Of a stretch of 64,000 bases of DNA, positions 54,852 through 64,000 are shown piece after piece. Source of the DNA: Hydrogenovibrio thermophilus. Lineage in GTDB: Bacteria > Pseudomonadota > Gammaproteobacteria > Thiomicrospirales > Thiomicrospiraceae. Under the pieces are notes generated by a model. The model was not told the DNA's origin and ran no database searches. It saw only the letters and a program-made list of their open reading frames with translations. The position numbers and the translations under genes are program-made. How positions within the stretch are numbered: the stretch's first letter is position 1; each line of letters starts with the position of its first letter. The DNA lies in assembly GCF_004028275.1 (NCBI RefSeq), contig NZ_CP035033.1, positions 868,001 through 932,000 of the forward strand, read 5' to 3'.

Positions 54852-57353
54852 ATGGGATTTAAACAACCGAAATCAGCGGACCTGGTGGACGACGTGCAAG
54901 ACGCCGACGTTTCCGGCCGCCGTGTGCACTGGGTCGTGAAAGACGCGATTTTGCTGGCCTGCATCGGTTTGGCGTTTTTCCTGTTTATCGTCTTGTTCAG
55001 CTATCATCCGAGCGACCCGGGCTTCGATACCGTCAATGAAGGTCAAATGGCGGAAAACTACGGTGGCCGCACCGGGGCTTGGATTTCCTCGCTTATCTTG
55101 TATTTGTTCGGCATTTTCGGTTTTCTGATTCCGTTTGGATTGCTGTTCGCCGGTATGGTGACCCTGAAAATCCGTGCCGGCTCGGAAATGGATTACGTGC
55201 ATTTCGCCCTGAGTATGTTGGGGCTGGCGCTGTTGATTGTGTCCGGCGCCGGGTTGTCGGCCTTGTATCTTGAACCGCAGAATGCCGTGATTCAACTGCC
55301 GTATTCCGGCGGCGGTGTGCTCGGTTATGAGTTCAGCGCCTTTTTGGTGGGCGGTATCGATTTATTGGGGGCGACCCTGGTGCTGTTGGTGATGTTTGCG
55401 ATTGCCTTCAGCATGTTGACCAGCTTTTCCTGGATCACCATTATCGATTACACCGGGGTGATGGTCTGGAAGCTGTTGGATAAACTGAAACACGAAATGG
55501 ATGCTCTGCGTTCCGACTATCAGGAAAAACGCCAGACCAGGCAGGATGATGCCTTGGTAGCGGATTCAACGGAAACCCGTGCACCGGCGATTTTGACACC
55601 GCCGAACCAAGCGGGCAAAAATGCTGACAAAACCGCGCTGGAACCGGTCAAGAAAAAGTCCAAAGTGGTCGAGGCCCTGGCGGAAAAGGTCAAGTCGAAA
55701 AGCAAACAGATGCTGGAAAGCAAAGGCGACGGTGCTGAAACGCCGCGTGTCGAACCCACGATTGATATGGATAAGTTGGACGAGTCGTCGTCTTCGGAAG
55801 AATCGTCGTCGGTCAAAGTCGGCAAGAAAGCCATTTCCAACAGTACGGTGCCGGCGGTGCGTTCCGGCGAGTTGCCGAGTGTGGAACTGTTGAATCCGGT
55901 ACCGGAATATGATGAAGGGTTTTCCGAAGACGAGCTGACCACCTTGTCGTTGTTATTGGAAAAACGTCTGGAAGAGTTCGGCGTCAAGGTGAAAGTCGAA
56001 GCGGTACAGCCGGGGCCGGTGGTCACGCGCTTTGAAGTCTTGCCGGCGGCCGGGGTCAAGGTCAGCCAAATCAATAATCTCGCCAAGGATTTGGCGCGGG
56101 TCTTGTCGGTCAAGTCTGTGCGTGTAGTCGACATCATTCCGGGTAAATCCGTGGTGGGAATCGAAATTCCAAACGATGAACGAGAGGTCGTAAGCTTCCG
56201 CGAAGTGATTTCATCCGATGAATTCCAAAATTCCAAATCGCCGCTGACCGTGGCGCTGGGCAAAGACATTGCCGGCAAGGCCGTGGTGGCGGATATCTCC
56301 AAAATGCCGCACTTGCTGGTGGCGGGAACCACCGGTTCCGGTAAATCGGTCGGTGTGAACAGCATGATTTTGAGTATGTTGTATAAGAGCACGCCGGAAG
56401 AAGTGCGCTTGATTATGGTCGATCCGAAAATGTTGGAATTGTCGGTGTACGAAGACATTCCGCATTTGTTGACGCCGGTGGTCACGGATATGTCCGAAGC
56501 GGCTAATGCCTTGCGTTGGAGTGTGTATGAAATGGACCGCCGTTATCAATTGATGGCGAAGCTCGGGGTGCGCAATATCGCCGGGTACAATGCCAAAGTC
56601 AAAGGCGCAATTGAAAAGGGCGAACCCATTATCGACCCGCTGTATCAGCAACCGGCCAACTTTGGACACGAAATGAGTGAGCCGCCACCGACCTTGGAAC
56701 CCTTGCCCTACATTGTTGTGGTGGTGGACGAGTTCGCCGATATGATTATGGTGGTCGGTAAGGAAGTCGAGCAGTTGATTGCCCGTATCGCCCAGAAAGC
56801 GCGTGCCGCCGGGATTCACTTGATTTTGGCAACACAACGGCCGTCGGTCAACGTCATCACCGGTTTGATCAAAGCCAACATCCCGACGCGGATTTCCTTT
56901 ATGGTCAACACCAAAATCGACTCGCGTACCATTCTGGATCAAGGCGGCGCCGAGCAGTTGCTGGGCATGGGGGATATGCTGTTCATGCCGCCGGGCACCG
57001 GCAGCCCGAAACGGGTGCACGGCGCGTTTATGACGGATGAAGAAGTCCATAAGGTGGCGGAGTTCGTCAAATCGCAAGGCGAGCCGCAATACTTGGAAAG
57101 CGTGACTCAGGCCAATTCGGGTGAAAAGAATGACAGTTTGGCGGAAGATGCCGAACAAGATTTACTTTACGACCAAGTGGTGGCGTTTGTATTGGAAAAC
57201 CAGCGGGTGTCGGTGTCCTTGGTGCAGCGTCAGTTTAAAATCGGTTATAACCGTGCGGCACGTATTGTCGAGGCGATGGAATCCGCCGGCGTGGTGTCGC
57301 CGATGAAAGCCAACGGTAACCGCGATGTGTTGGCGCCCAAACCGCAGGATTAA
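54852..57353 (+). CDS. ftsK: DNA translocase FtsK
   Basis: Septal DNA pump coupling chromosome segregation to division. The 833-residue product has four N-terminal membrane spans (about 35-210), a charged linker shorter than in E. coli, and the motor domain with Walker A GTTGSGKS (492-499) and Walker B VVVVDEFAD. A C-terminal gamma winged-helix (VSLVQRQFKIGYNRAARIVEAME) recognises orientation sequences. Confidence 0.96.
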   Translation: MGFKQPKSADLVDDVQDADVSGRRVHWVVKDAILLACIGLAFFLFIVLFSYHPSDPGFDTVNEGQMAENYGGRTGAWISSLILYLFGIFGFLIPFGLLFAGMVTLKIRAGSEMDYVHFALSMLGLALLIVSGAGLSALYLEPQNAVIQLPYSGGGVLGYEFSAFLVGGIDLLGATLVLLVMFAIAFSMLTSFSWITIIDYTGVMVWKLLDKLKHEMDALRSDYQEKRQTRQDDALVADSTETRAPAILTPPNQAGKNADKTALEPVKKKSKVVEALAEKVKSKSKQMLESKGDGAETPRVEPTIDMDKLDESSSSEESSSVKVGKKAISNSTVPAVRSGELPSVELLNPVPEYDEGFSEDELTTLSLLLEKRLEEFGVKVKVEAVQPGPVVTRFEVLPAAGVKVSQINNLAKDLARVLSVKSVRVVDIIPGKSVVGIEIPNDEREVVSFREVISSDEFQNSKSPLTVALGKDIAGKAVVADISKMPHLLVAGTTGSGKSVGVNSMILSMLYKSTPEEVRLIMVDPKMLELSVYEDIPHLLTPVVTDMSEAANALRWSVYEMDRRYQLMAKLGVRNIAGYNAKVKGAIEKGEPIIDPLYQQPANFGHEMSEPPPTLEPLPYIVVVVDEFADMIMVVGKEVEQLIARIAQKARAAGIHLILATQRPSVNVITGLIKANIPTRISFMVNTKIDSRTILDQGGAEQLLGMGDMLFMPPGTGSPKRVHGAFMTDEEVHKVAEFVKSQGEPQYLESVTQANSGEKNDSLAEDAEQDLLYDQVVAFVLENQRVSVSLVQRQFKIGYNRAARIVEAMESAGVVSPMKANGNRDVLAPKPQD

Positions 57354-57460
57354 TCTTTAACGAATCGTAACTTTCTTGAAAACCGCCAGGCCTTATACCC
57401 TTTAGGGTGTGATTTCCGCAGGTGGTGTTTTGAGAACTTTTGTAGGAATATGAATCGCTT

Positions 57461-58129
57461 ATGCAGTCGAATATGCAGTGTAATCCATTGAAGCGCCGCT
57501 CAGGTGTGGCGCGGTTTTTCATCGGTCTCCTATTGATGTGGCCGATGCAGATGGCCCTGGCGGCCAAAGCCCAAGTGGCGGACTTGAACCGTTTCGTTTC
57601 GAACCTGGAAACCTTCAGCGCCAGCTTCGAACAAACTCAACCGGAAGAAAACCTGTTTGAAATGAACAGTTCCAAAGGGTATTTCGTCATGCAACGCCCG
57701 GGGCAACTGTTGTGGGTGTATGAAAAGCCGGACCCGCAGAAAATCATTTCCGACGGACGCAATGTCTGGGTGTACGACGTCGAGCTGGATCAAGCCACCG
57801 TGCGCCCACTCAGCTCGGTGGAAGCGGATTTTCCGTTGAGTTGGTTGCTGTATAAAGAACCGTTGTCGGAACGTTTCAATATCATTCCCGGAGACGTGCG
57901 CAACGGGGAAAGCTGGTTCAACCTGACGCCGAAAGACGGCACCTTTTTCCAAAGTTTGGACGTGGCGATTGCCGATGGCAAGATGACGCAGATTTGGATG
58001 TATCAATCCGTGGACAACATCACCAAGGTGAAGTTCAATAACATCCGTCAAAACCAGTCGGTGAACACCTCGGATTTCGAGTTTACGCCGCCGAAAGGGG
58101 TGGACGTCATCGGTCAGCCGGTGCGATAA
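57461..58129 (+). CDS. lolA: outer-membrane lipoprotein carrier LolA
   Basis: Periplasmic chaperone that carries lipoproteins from LolCDE to LolB. The 222-residue product has a signal peptide (hydrophobic stretch about 18-34) and the LolA features FSASFEQTQ, GYFVMQRPGQLLWVYEKP and ISDGRNVWVYD. An internal Met at codon 5 is an alternative start. A degenerate palindrome (CCAGGCCTTA) lies in the gap before it. Confidence 0.93.
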   Translation: MQSNMQCNPLKRRSGVARFFIGLLLMWPMQMALAAKAQVADLNRFVSNLETFSASFEQTQPEENLFEMNSSKGYFVMQRPGQLLWVYEKPDPQKIISDGRNVWVYDVELDQATVRPLSSVEADFPLSWLLYKEPLSERFNIIPGDVRNGESWFNLTPKDGTFFQSLDVAIADGKMTQIWMYQSVDNITKVKFNNIRQNQSVNTSDFEFTPPKGVDVIGQPVR

Positions 58130-58144
58130 AGGCCAGATAAAACG

Positions 58145-59482
58145 ATGGAAACCCTCGTTTACCAACCGCTTTCGGACCGCTTGCGACCGCAGGCGCTGGA
58201 CGAATTTGTCGGGCAGACGCACTTACTCGGGCCGGGGCGCGCCTTATCGAAAATGTTCGAATCCGGCCGCATGCATTCGATGATTTTCTGGGGGCCGCCG
58301 GGCACCGGAAAAACCACTTTAGCGCGGTTGATTGCCAAGCAGTCCGGTTTGCAGTTTTTAAGCTTGTCAGCGGTGTTGGACGGGGTTAAGGAAGTGCGGG
58401 CCGCCGTCGAGCAGGCCAAATTGCATCGTTCCCAGTTTCAGGAAGGTTCGCTGTTGTTTGTGGATGAGGTGCATCGTTTCAACAAAGCCCAGCAGGACGC
58501 CTTTTTACCCTTTGTGGAAGACGGCACTTTCGTGTTCATCGGCGCCACCACCGAGAACCCGTCGTTTGAATTGAATAACGCCTTGTTGTCGCGGGCGCGG
58601 GTGTATGTATTGCGCTCGTTGGACGACGAAGATTTAGCGGAAGTCTTGGAACGCGCCGTCCGCTTGATGAGTGATGAAATGGCGCAAACGCTGGTGTTGG
58701 AAGACGCGGCCAAGCAATCGCTGATTCAGTTTTCCGACGGCGACGCGCGACGCTTGCTGAACTTGTTGGAACAGGCGGTGGATTTTGCCGAGTTCCGTGA
58801 GGAAGAGAATTCACCAGGCCTGGTGGTTTTGACCGAAGCCAATTGCCGTGAGGTGGTGCTGGGCGGCGTGCGGCGTTTCGATAAAGGTGGCGAAGCCTTT
58901 TACGATCAGATTTCCGCCTTGCATAAGTCCGTGCGCGGTTCCGACCCGAACGCCGCCTTGTATTGGCTGACGCGCATGTTGGACGGCGGCGTGGATGCAC
59001 GTTATTTATCACGCCGTTTGATTCGCATGGCCAGTGAAGACATCGGTAATGCCGATGTGCGCGCCTTGGAAGTCACGGTCAATGCGACGGAAGCCTATGA
59101 GCGACTTGGTTCGCCGGAAGGCGATTTGGCACTGGCGCAGGCGGCGGTTTATCTGGCGGTGGCTCCGAAATCCAATGCGGTGTACATGGGCTATAAAGCG
59201 GCTTTGAAAGATATCAAGGAACACGGTTCCTACGACGTGCCGCTGCATTTGCGCAATGCGCCGACCAAGCTGATGCAGAACATGGGCTACGGCGAGGGTT
59301 ATCGTTATGCGCATGACGAACCCGAGGCCTACGCCGCCGGTGAAAGTTATTTTCCGGAAGAAATGCTGGAGCGCGATTATTATCAACCGGTCAACCGTGG
59401 CCTGGAAATCAAAATCGCCGATAAGATGCAGCGCCTCAGACAAATGGACGCGCAATCCCCAATCAAAAGGAGAGAGTCTTGA
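58145..59482 (+). CDS. rarA: replication-associated recombination protein RarA (MgsA)
   Basis: AAA+ ATPase of the clamp-loader family acting at stalled forks. The 445-residue product has Walker A WGPPGTGKTT (from 49), Walker B LLFVDEVHRFNKAQQD, the sensor ATTENPSFELN and the C-terminal tetramerisation domain with VYLAVAPKSNAVYMGY. It lies 15 bp after lolA and overlaps crcB (TTGA). Confidence 0.96.
   Translation: METLVYQPLSDRLRPQALDEFVGQTHLLGPGRALSKMFESGRMHSMIFWGPPGTGKTTLARLIAKQSGLQFLSLSAVLDGVKEVRAAVEQAKLHRSQFQEGSLLFVDEVHRFNKAQQDAFLPFVEDGTFVFIGATTENPSFELNNALLSRARVYVLRSLDDEDLAEVLERAVRLMSDEMAQTLVLEDAAKQSLIQFSDGDARRLLNLLEQAVDFAEFREEENSPGLVVLTEANCREVVLGGVRRFDKGGEAFYDQISALHKSVRGSDPNAALYWLTRMLDGGVDARYLSRRLIRMASEDIGNADVRALEVTVNATEAYERLGSPEGDLALAQAAVYLAVAPKSNAVYMGYKAALKDIKEHGSYDVPLHLRNAPTKLMQNMGYGEGYRYAHDEPEAYAAGESYFPEEMLERDYYQPVNRGLEIKIADKMQRLRQMDAQSPIKRRES
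58814..58823. repeat. CCAGGCCTGG palindrome (in rarA)
   Basis: Exact copy, read as Pro-Gly-Leu in RarA. Confidence 0.9.
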
Positions 59483-59880
59483 TTCACTCGTTTCATATCT
59501 GGCAGTTGGTCGCCGTCGGGTTGGGCGGTTCCTTAGGCGCCATGGCGCGGTTTTTGGTGTCCAACCAGATGTATACCTGGTTGGGGCGGGATTTCGCCTG
59601 GGGCACCTTGACGGTCAATGTGTTGGGGTCGTTTATTATCGGGCTGTTGACGATTCTGATGATCGACAAGGTGCAGTTGTCGGTGGAAATGCGCTCCTTT
59701 TTGATTGTCGGATTCCTCGGGGCCTTCACGACGTTTTCGACGTTTTCGTTCGAAACCTATTCGTTTCTGCAAACCGGCGACGTGACCAAAGCCATGCTCA
59801 ATATCGTGGTGAGCGTTTTGTCCGGTTTGGTCGCCGTGTGGCTCGGGATTTTAGCTGGCAAACATTTTTTCAGTCCGTAA
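59479..59880 (+). CDS. crcB: fluoride channel protein CrcB (Fluc)
   Basis: Small four-span protein exporting fluoride as a dual-topology dimer. The 133-residue product has GGSLGAMARF near the start, GTLTVNVLGSFIIG and GFLGAFTTFSTFSFET. The start is TTG 59479, sharing bases with the rarA stop, behind AGGAGAG. No fluoride riboswitch is seen, fitting its place inside an operon. Confidence 0.94.
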   Translation: MIHSFHIWQLVAVGLGGSLGAMARFLVSNQMYTWLGRDFAWGTLTVNVLGSFIIGLLTILMIDKVQLSVEMRSFLIVGFLGAFTTFSTFSFETYSFLQTGDVTKAMLNIVVSVLSGLVAVWLGILAGKHFFSP

Positions 59881-59925
59881 AATAGTCACATATTTAAGGC
59901 ACAACCCCTATTCACTTTTAATTAA

Positions 59926-61230
<1,305 letters not shown>

Positions 61231-61261
61231 GCGCGCATCGGCGCTTTCATCGCCTATATCG

Positions 61262-61288
61262 AAAACCACCAGGCCTGGTGGTTTTTTT
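61262..61288 (+). terminator. Rho-independent terminator of serS built on CCAGGCCTGG
   Basis: AAAACCACCAGGCCTGGTGGTTTT with the exact core at 61269-61278 and a seven-T run. Confidence 0.9.
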
Positions 61289-61427
61289 ATATGAACCAAA
61301 AGGCGGCTTTCTGAGGTTTAAAAAGGTCTGGGCGTATTCGCATTGTGTTTGGCGAGAGCGGGAAAAGGGCGAAGCTTTGGCCGTCGAAAAAGTTTTGTAA
61401 AAAAAGGGTAAAAAACGCCGGAAACGC

Positions 61428-61455
61428 TTGCAATTATCCGGCATCCCTCTATAAT
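61428..61455 (+). promoter_or_regulatory. Sigma-70 promoter of tRNA-Ser
   Basis: TTGCAA (61428-61433), 16 bases, then perfect TATAAT (61450-61455), 13 bp before the tRNA. Confidence 0.75.
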
Positions 61456-61468
61456 ACGCACCTGATTT

Positions 61469-61559
61469 GGTGGACTGGCTGAGTGGTTGAAGGCGGCGGT
61501 CTTGAAAACCGTTGTAGGTTAGTAGCCTACCTGGGGTTCGAATCCCTAGTCCACCGCCA
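61469..61559 (+). tRNA. tRNA-Ser (TGA)
   Basis: Class II tRNA of 91 bases with a long variable arm, acceptor GGTGGAC/GTCCACC, anticodon loop CTTGAAA (anticodon TGA) and encoded CCA. Confidence 0.96.
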
Positions 61560-61636
61560 TTTAATTTCAAAAGTTGTGTTATTTGACAGCTTTTAAAATT
61601 GCGATGGGAAAAGGCATTAAAAGCGCTGAAAATGGC

Positions 61637-61665
61637 TTGACAAGATGTTCTTAACTCCCTAGAAT
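61637..61665 (+). promoter_or_regulatory. Sigma-70 promoter of tRNA-Arg
   Basis: Perfect TTGACA (61637-61642), 17 bases, TAGAAT (61660-61665), 19 bp before the tRNA. Confidence 0.75.
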
Positions 61666-61684
61666 ACGCACTTCATTTCGATAT

Positions 61685-61761
61685 GCGCCCGTAGCTCAAC
61701 TGGATAGAGTACTCGGCTACGAACCGAGCGGTTAGGGGTTCGACTCCCTTCGGGCGCGCCA
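61685..61761 (+). tRNA. tRNA-Arg (ACG)
   Basis: 77 bases with acceptor GCGCCCG/CGGGCGC, anticodon loop CTACGAA (anticodon ACG, read as ICG) and encoded CCA. Its 3' half is a likely former attachment site, since an integrase remnant lies just downstream. Confidence 0.96.
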
Positions 61762-61767
61762 TTATTC

Positions 61768-61803
61768 CAAAGGCTTGTCATTTTATGACAGGCCTTTTTT
61801 ATT
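61768..61803 (+). terminator. Rho-independent terminator of tRNA-Arg
   Basis: AAAGGCTTGTCA pairs imperfectly with TGACAGGCCTTT around TTTTA, followed by a T run. Confidence 0.82.
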
Positions 61804-61828
61804 TTCCCTTACTTTTTCCCTTAAAAAT

Positions 61829-61986
61829 TTACTCTGTCGCTTGTACTTCTTTTGTTCCGCGTAGGTAAACAGCTTTCGCTTTTTCAGGCTTATGCCCCGA
61901 CTAGTGGAGAGGGTGATTTGTTATGCCAGCCGCTTTAATATCGTGAAAAGTAAATTTGCTTTCATTGGTGACAACCTCATTTGACC
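61829..61986 (-). pseudogene. decayed C-terminal end of a phage-type tyrosine integrase
   Basis: On the minus strand the frame reads NESKFTFHDIKAAGITNHPLH, a stop, then SGHKPEKAKAVYLRGTKEVQATE and a stop at 61829. FTFHDIKAKG, SGHK and the closing VY match the end of phage-type tyrosine recombinases, with the catalytic His-containing GH box and the nucleophile Tyr. An internal TAG and the missing N-terminal 80 percent show that it is dead. Integrases of this family commonly end next to the tRNA they target, which fits tRNA-Arg 68 bp away. Confidence 0.72.
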
Positions 61987-61989
61987 ACT

Positions 61990-62174
61990 ATAACCTTATT
62001 ATAGTTTTTATATTTAGCATGGCTCCATCTCAATAATATGCTAAATTTTGACCTAAAGAATGTATTTAGCGGGATTGATGGCAGAGAGCTTAGTGGTATT
62101 TGTGTTCATAATGGAAATATTAGAATAAGGGTTCATGATTGCAAACAATCTAATCGGAAAGGCCTTTGAGTTAA
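61990..62174. other. AT-rich gap between the integrase remnant and the unknown gene
   Basis: Base composition changes sharply here toward AT. One short open frame (62038-62169) lies within it. No promoter with both hexamers was found. Confidence 0.4.
62038..62169 (+). CDS. possible small protein of 43 residues
   Basis: ATG 62038 starts MLNFDLKNVFSGIDGREL and the frame closes 5 bases before the start of the next gene. No ribosome site is visible and no family is recognised. It may be a small partner of the gene at 62175, a remnant, or chance. Confidence 0.25.
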   Translation: MLNFDLKNVFSGIDGRELSGICVHNGNIRIRVHDCKQSNRKGL

Positions 62175-63233
62175 ATGGATACAGTAATTGAAAACAGTAC
62201 AAAAATAATTGCAACGCTCGGAAAACTTTTCAAACGAGATGACTCAATGCCAGAGTTTGAAGTTTTATCAAAAGGTCTATGTGATATTGAAGTGACTGGG
62301 TTTGATAATTGGAACGGCGGAACCGATATATATGGAATATTTTGTCGTCTACCTATAGATGTCTACTCAAAATATGAACATGAAATTCAATCAATAGAGC
62401 AAAGTATCAGAAAAAAAGCTGAAATGATATTTCGGATATACCCAAACTGTTGGGTAGGAGAGGTTGTAATTTCACCAGAGCTATCAGGTGAAATGGATGG
62501 GAAGGCATATACTTTTAGTGTAGAGGAACTGTTAGAACTACTTGAGCAACAAAAAGCAATGATGATTTCTGTGTCAACTGGTGGGCCTATGATAAAAACA
62601 GTGAATTCAGAATATAAAGAAAGAGCCGAAATGATAGAAGAAGGCTTGCTAGAAAGGGGCATGGTAAATACAAACCAATTTGAAGACTTATGGACTTGGC
62701 ATGGGAAGTGGAGTGATGGTTCGTTGCCAAATTATGCATCAAGAAGGAAGTTTGTTTCAGAATTATTTGGCCCAATGCTGGAAGCTGTTAAAAATTTGAA
62801 AAGCAAAGTTATAAACCCTGTATTTGAAGAGCCAACAGGTTGGGGAAGGGTCGATAGGAGTGTTGGTGAAATAAAGCTTAGATTAACGCAAGCCTCTACA
62901 GAAGAGCAATATCAAGCTATAGGACTGCTTTGTAGAGAAACTCTAATTTCTATAGCTCAGGAGGTGTTTATCGAAGAGGTGCATCCAATACTAGATGGGG
63001 TGACAGTCAGTAAAACCGATGCGAAAAGGATGTTAGAGGCTTATATTGCTCATGAATTGTCAGGAAGCTCAAATGAGCAAGTTCGAAAACACGCGAAGGC
63101 ATCACTTGCCTTGGCAAATGATTTAACTCATAAGCGAACGGCAGAATATCGTTTGGCTGCATTATGTGCAGAAGCAACTAATGCTGTAGTTAATATAATC
63201 GCAATTATTTCCGGTAGAAGAGATCCCAGGTAA
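62175..63233 (+). CDS. AT-rich protein of unknown function, probably transferred; possible defence protein
   Basis: Protein of 352 residues without signal peptide or membrane span. The N-terminal half (about 25-130) starts from EVTGFDNWNGGTDIYGIFC. A separate C-terminal module (about 218-352) begins GWGRVDRSVGEIKLRL and contains GLLCRETLISIAQ, SKTDAKRMLEAYIAHEL, LTHKRTAEYRLAALCAEAT and NIIAIISGRRD. I recall this C-terminal block as a conserved module in accessory bacterial proteins but cannot name it. Codon use (many AAA, ATA, AGA) and low GC differ from all other genes here, and it lies beside an integrase remnant at tRNA-Arg, so transfer is likely. A defence role is a guess from context. 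Confidence 0.75.
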   Translation: MDTVIENSTKIIATLGKLFKRDDSMPEFEVLSKGLCDIEVTGFDNWNGGTDIYGIFCRLPIDVYSKYEHEIQSIEQSIRKKAEMIFRIYPNCWVGEVVISPELSGEMDGKAYTFSVEELLELLEQQKAMMISVSTGGPMIKTVNSEYKERAEMIEEGLLERGMVNTNQFEDLWTWHGKWSDGSLPNYASRRKFVSELFGPMLEAVKNLKSKVINPVFEEPTGWGRVDRSVGEIKLRLTQASTEEQYQAIGLLCRETLISIAQEVFIEEVHPILDGVTVSKTDAKRMLEAYIAHELSGSSNEQVRKHAKASLALANDLTHKRTAEYRLAALCAEATNAVVNIIAIISGRRDPR

Positions 63234-63318
63234 ATTCTTGAGGAAGTCTTGACGCTCAGGTGGGGGGTTGTTAGTCTTTTAAACCTGTATATAAAAAAAT
63301 CCTTGTTAAAGGTTCACT

Positions 63319-64000
63319 ATGTTGCGCTTCTCCAAGATTCTATTCCCGTTTATTGCTATTGTACTTGCCGCTTGTAACTCTCCATCCGAGACCAAACCGT
63401 CTGGAACTTCGGCTAAAGCGTCCAAGTCTAACGCCTATACCGATCCGTTTTATGCGCCTCTGAATGGCGTGCCGCTGAGCCAATATGAAAACGAAGGTGG
63501 CGGTTTGTTGAAGGTGACGGAAAAGAACGATTTTGATTTGCTGCTGACGTCTCCGGGAACAACGACCGTGGTTGATACGCGTGGCATGGTGTCTTTAGGT
63601 TTGGAGAGGGGAACCTTGTATAAACAGCGTTTTGAAGGGTATTTATGGCGCTGGCATAAACGAAACGACCCGATGCCGTATCTTGGGCGATTGACGATTC
63701 AACAAAAGAGTGGTCGAAAAACGGTGATTACAGGGTCTTTTTGGGCGCGTTTCTATGAAGGTAAGGTTTTTGGAAGCAGTCCTGCCAACCTGGGGACGTT
63801 GCGAGAGGGGTTTGTTGAGAAGTATGACCGGAAAGGGCGCCTGGTCAGTCGGGAATACCATGTTTATCGTTACTCCTGGCGCTATTCAAGTTTAATGAAG
63901 CGCAGTAACGCTTCGAGTTATAAATATTACACTCAAAGAAGACTGCCCTTTATCGAAAAAGAAACCGGGCAGAAGCCCTATTATGGGTCGATGCTGCCGC
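63319..64000 (+). CDS. lipoprotein of unknown function, cut by the window end
   Basis: At least 227 codons remain open to the last base. The start MLRFSKILFPFIAIVLAACNS is a lipoprotein signal with lipobox LAAC, so the protein is anchored at an outer or inner membrane by Cys19. The mature part is rich in Arg, Tyr and Trp (WRWHKRNDPMPYLGRLTI, YHVYRYSWRYSS) and looks like antiparallel beta strands. AAAGG precedes the ATG. GC content returns to the chromosomal average. No family recognised. Confidence 0.8.
   Translation, partial: MLRFSKILFPFIAIVLAACNSPSETKPSGTSAKASKSNAYTDPFYAPLNGVPLSQYENEGGGLLKVTEKNDFDLLLTSPGTTTVVDTRGMVSLGLERGTLYKQRFEGYLWRWHKRNDPMPYLGRLTIQQKSGRKTVITGSFWARFYEGKVFGSSPANLGTLREGFVEKYDRKGRLVSREYHVYRYSWRYSSLMKRSNASSYKYYTQRRLPFIEKETGQKPYYGSMLP

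Noticed and set aside
59440-59480. Fluoride riboswitch upstream of crcB
   Set aside because: crcB overlaps rarA, so no room for an aptamer exists and no conserved pseudoknot bases were seen.

Overview
The window is about 64 kb of a gammaproteobacterial chromosome with moderate GC, dense gene packing and no assembly breaks visible. Several gene orders are classical for this class: fabF-pabC-mltG-tmk-holB-tatD, nadB/rseC-degP-lepA-lepB-rnc-era-recO-pdxJ-acpS, ftsK-lolA-rarA-crcB-serS, and a polar-flagellum type fliOPQR-flhBA-flhF-flhG-fliA-che block. FlhF, FlhG and CheZ point to a polarly flagellated, chemotactic bacterium. From overall protein character I would guess the Thiomicrospira/Hydrogenovibrio/Thiomicrorhabdus group, but that is an inference that needs a database search.

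Layout. 1-9300: fatty acid, folate (pabB, pabC), murein (mltG), dTMP kinase, the DNA polymerase III delta' subunit, a TatD nuclease and an ABC exporter. 9350-12150: a large chemoreceptor and a tRNA-His/Arg/Pro cluster on the minus strand. 12300-13160: folD. 13280-17312: a small accessory module, with an AraC-type regulator divergent from three genes that all appear to encode exported proteins (a cyclophilin-like protein with a broken or slippage-dependent start, a cupin/carboxymuconolactone-decarboxylase fusion, and a Tat-exported zinc alcohol dehydrogenase). 17429-22250: a DUF5610-like protein, prfB with its +1 programmed frameshift, lysS and ygfZ. 22417-33018: cheW, nadB, rseC, degP, lepA, lepB, rnc, era, recO, pdxJ and acpS; rpoE-rseA-rseB are not present at their usual place. 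33132-51862: flagellar export genes, sigma-28, and a complete chemotaxis set (CheY, CheZ, CheA, CheW, CheR, CheB, a second CheY, a further CheW, a STAS protein, an FlhB-like protein, FliK and a second chemoreceptor). 51940-61230: a small membrane protein, a stand-alone NIF3-insert-like protein, an FKBP isomerase, trxB, ftsK, lolA, rarA, crcB and serS. 61469-64000: tRNA-Ser, tRNA-Arg(ACG), a decayed phage-type integrase remnant just behind the tRNA-Arg, an AT-rich unknown gene that looks transferred, and a truncated lipoprotein gene at the window edge.

The most striking signal is not a gene. The 10-bp palindrome CCAGGCCTGG occurs 16 times exactly in 64 kb, where about 0.06 is expected by chance. 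Eight copies are intergenic, five of them forming the stem of strong terminators. Eight are in coding sequence, and there they use only two reading frames (Gln-Ala-Trp four times, Pro-Gly-Leu four times). This resembles the distribution of DNA uptake sequences or of the cyanobacterial HIP1 element. Each copy also consists of two abutting CCWGG (Dcm-type) sites. The second point of interest is the periplasmic Tat-ADH/cupin-CMD/cyclophilin-like operon, whose first gene is readable only through a -1 shift at an A6-G slippery run.
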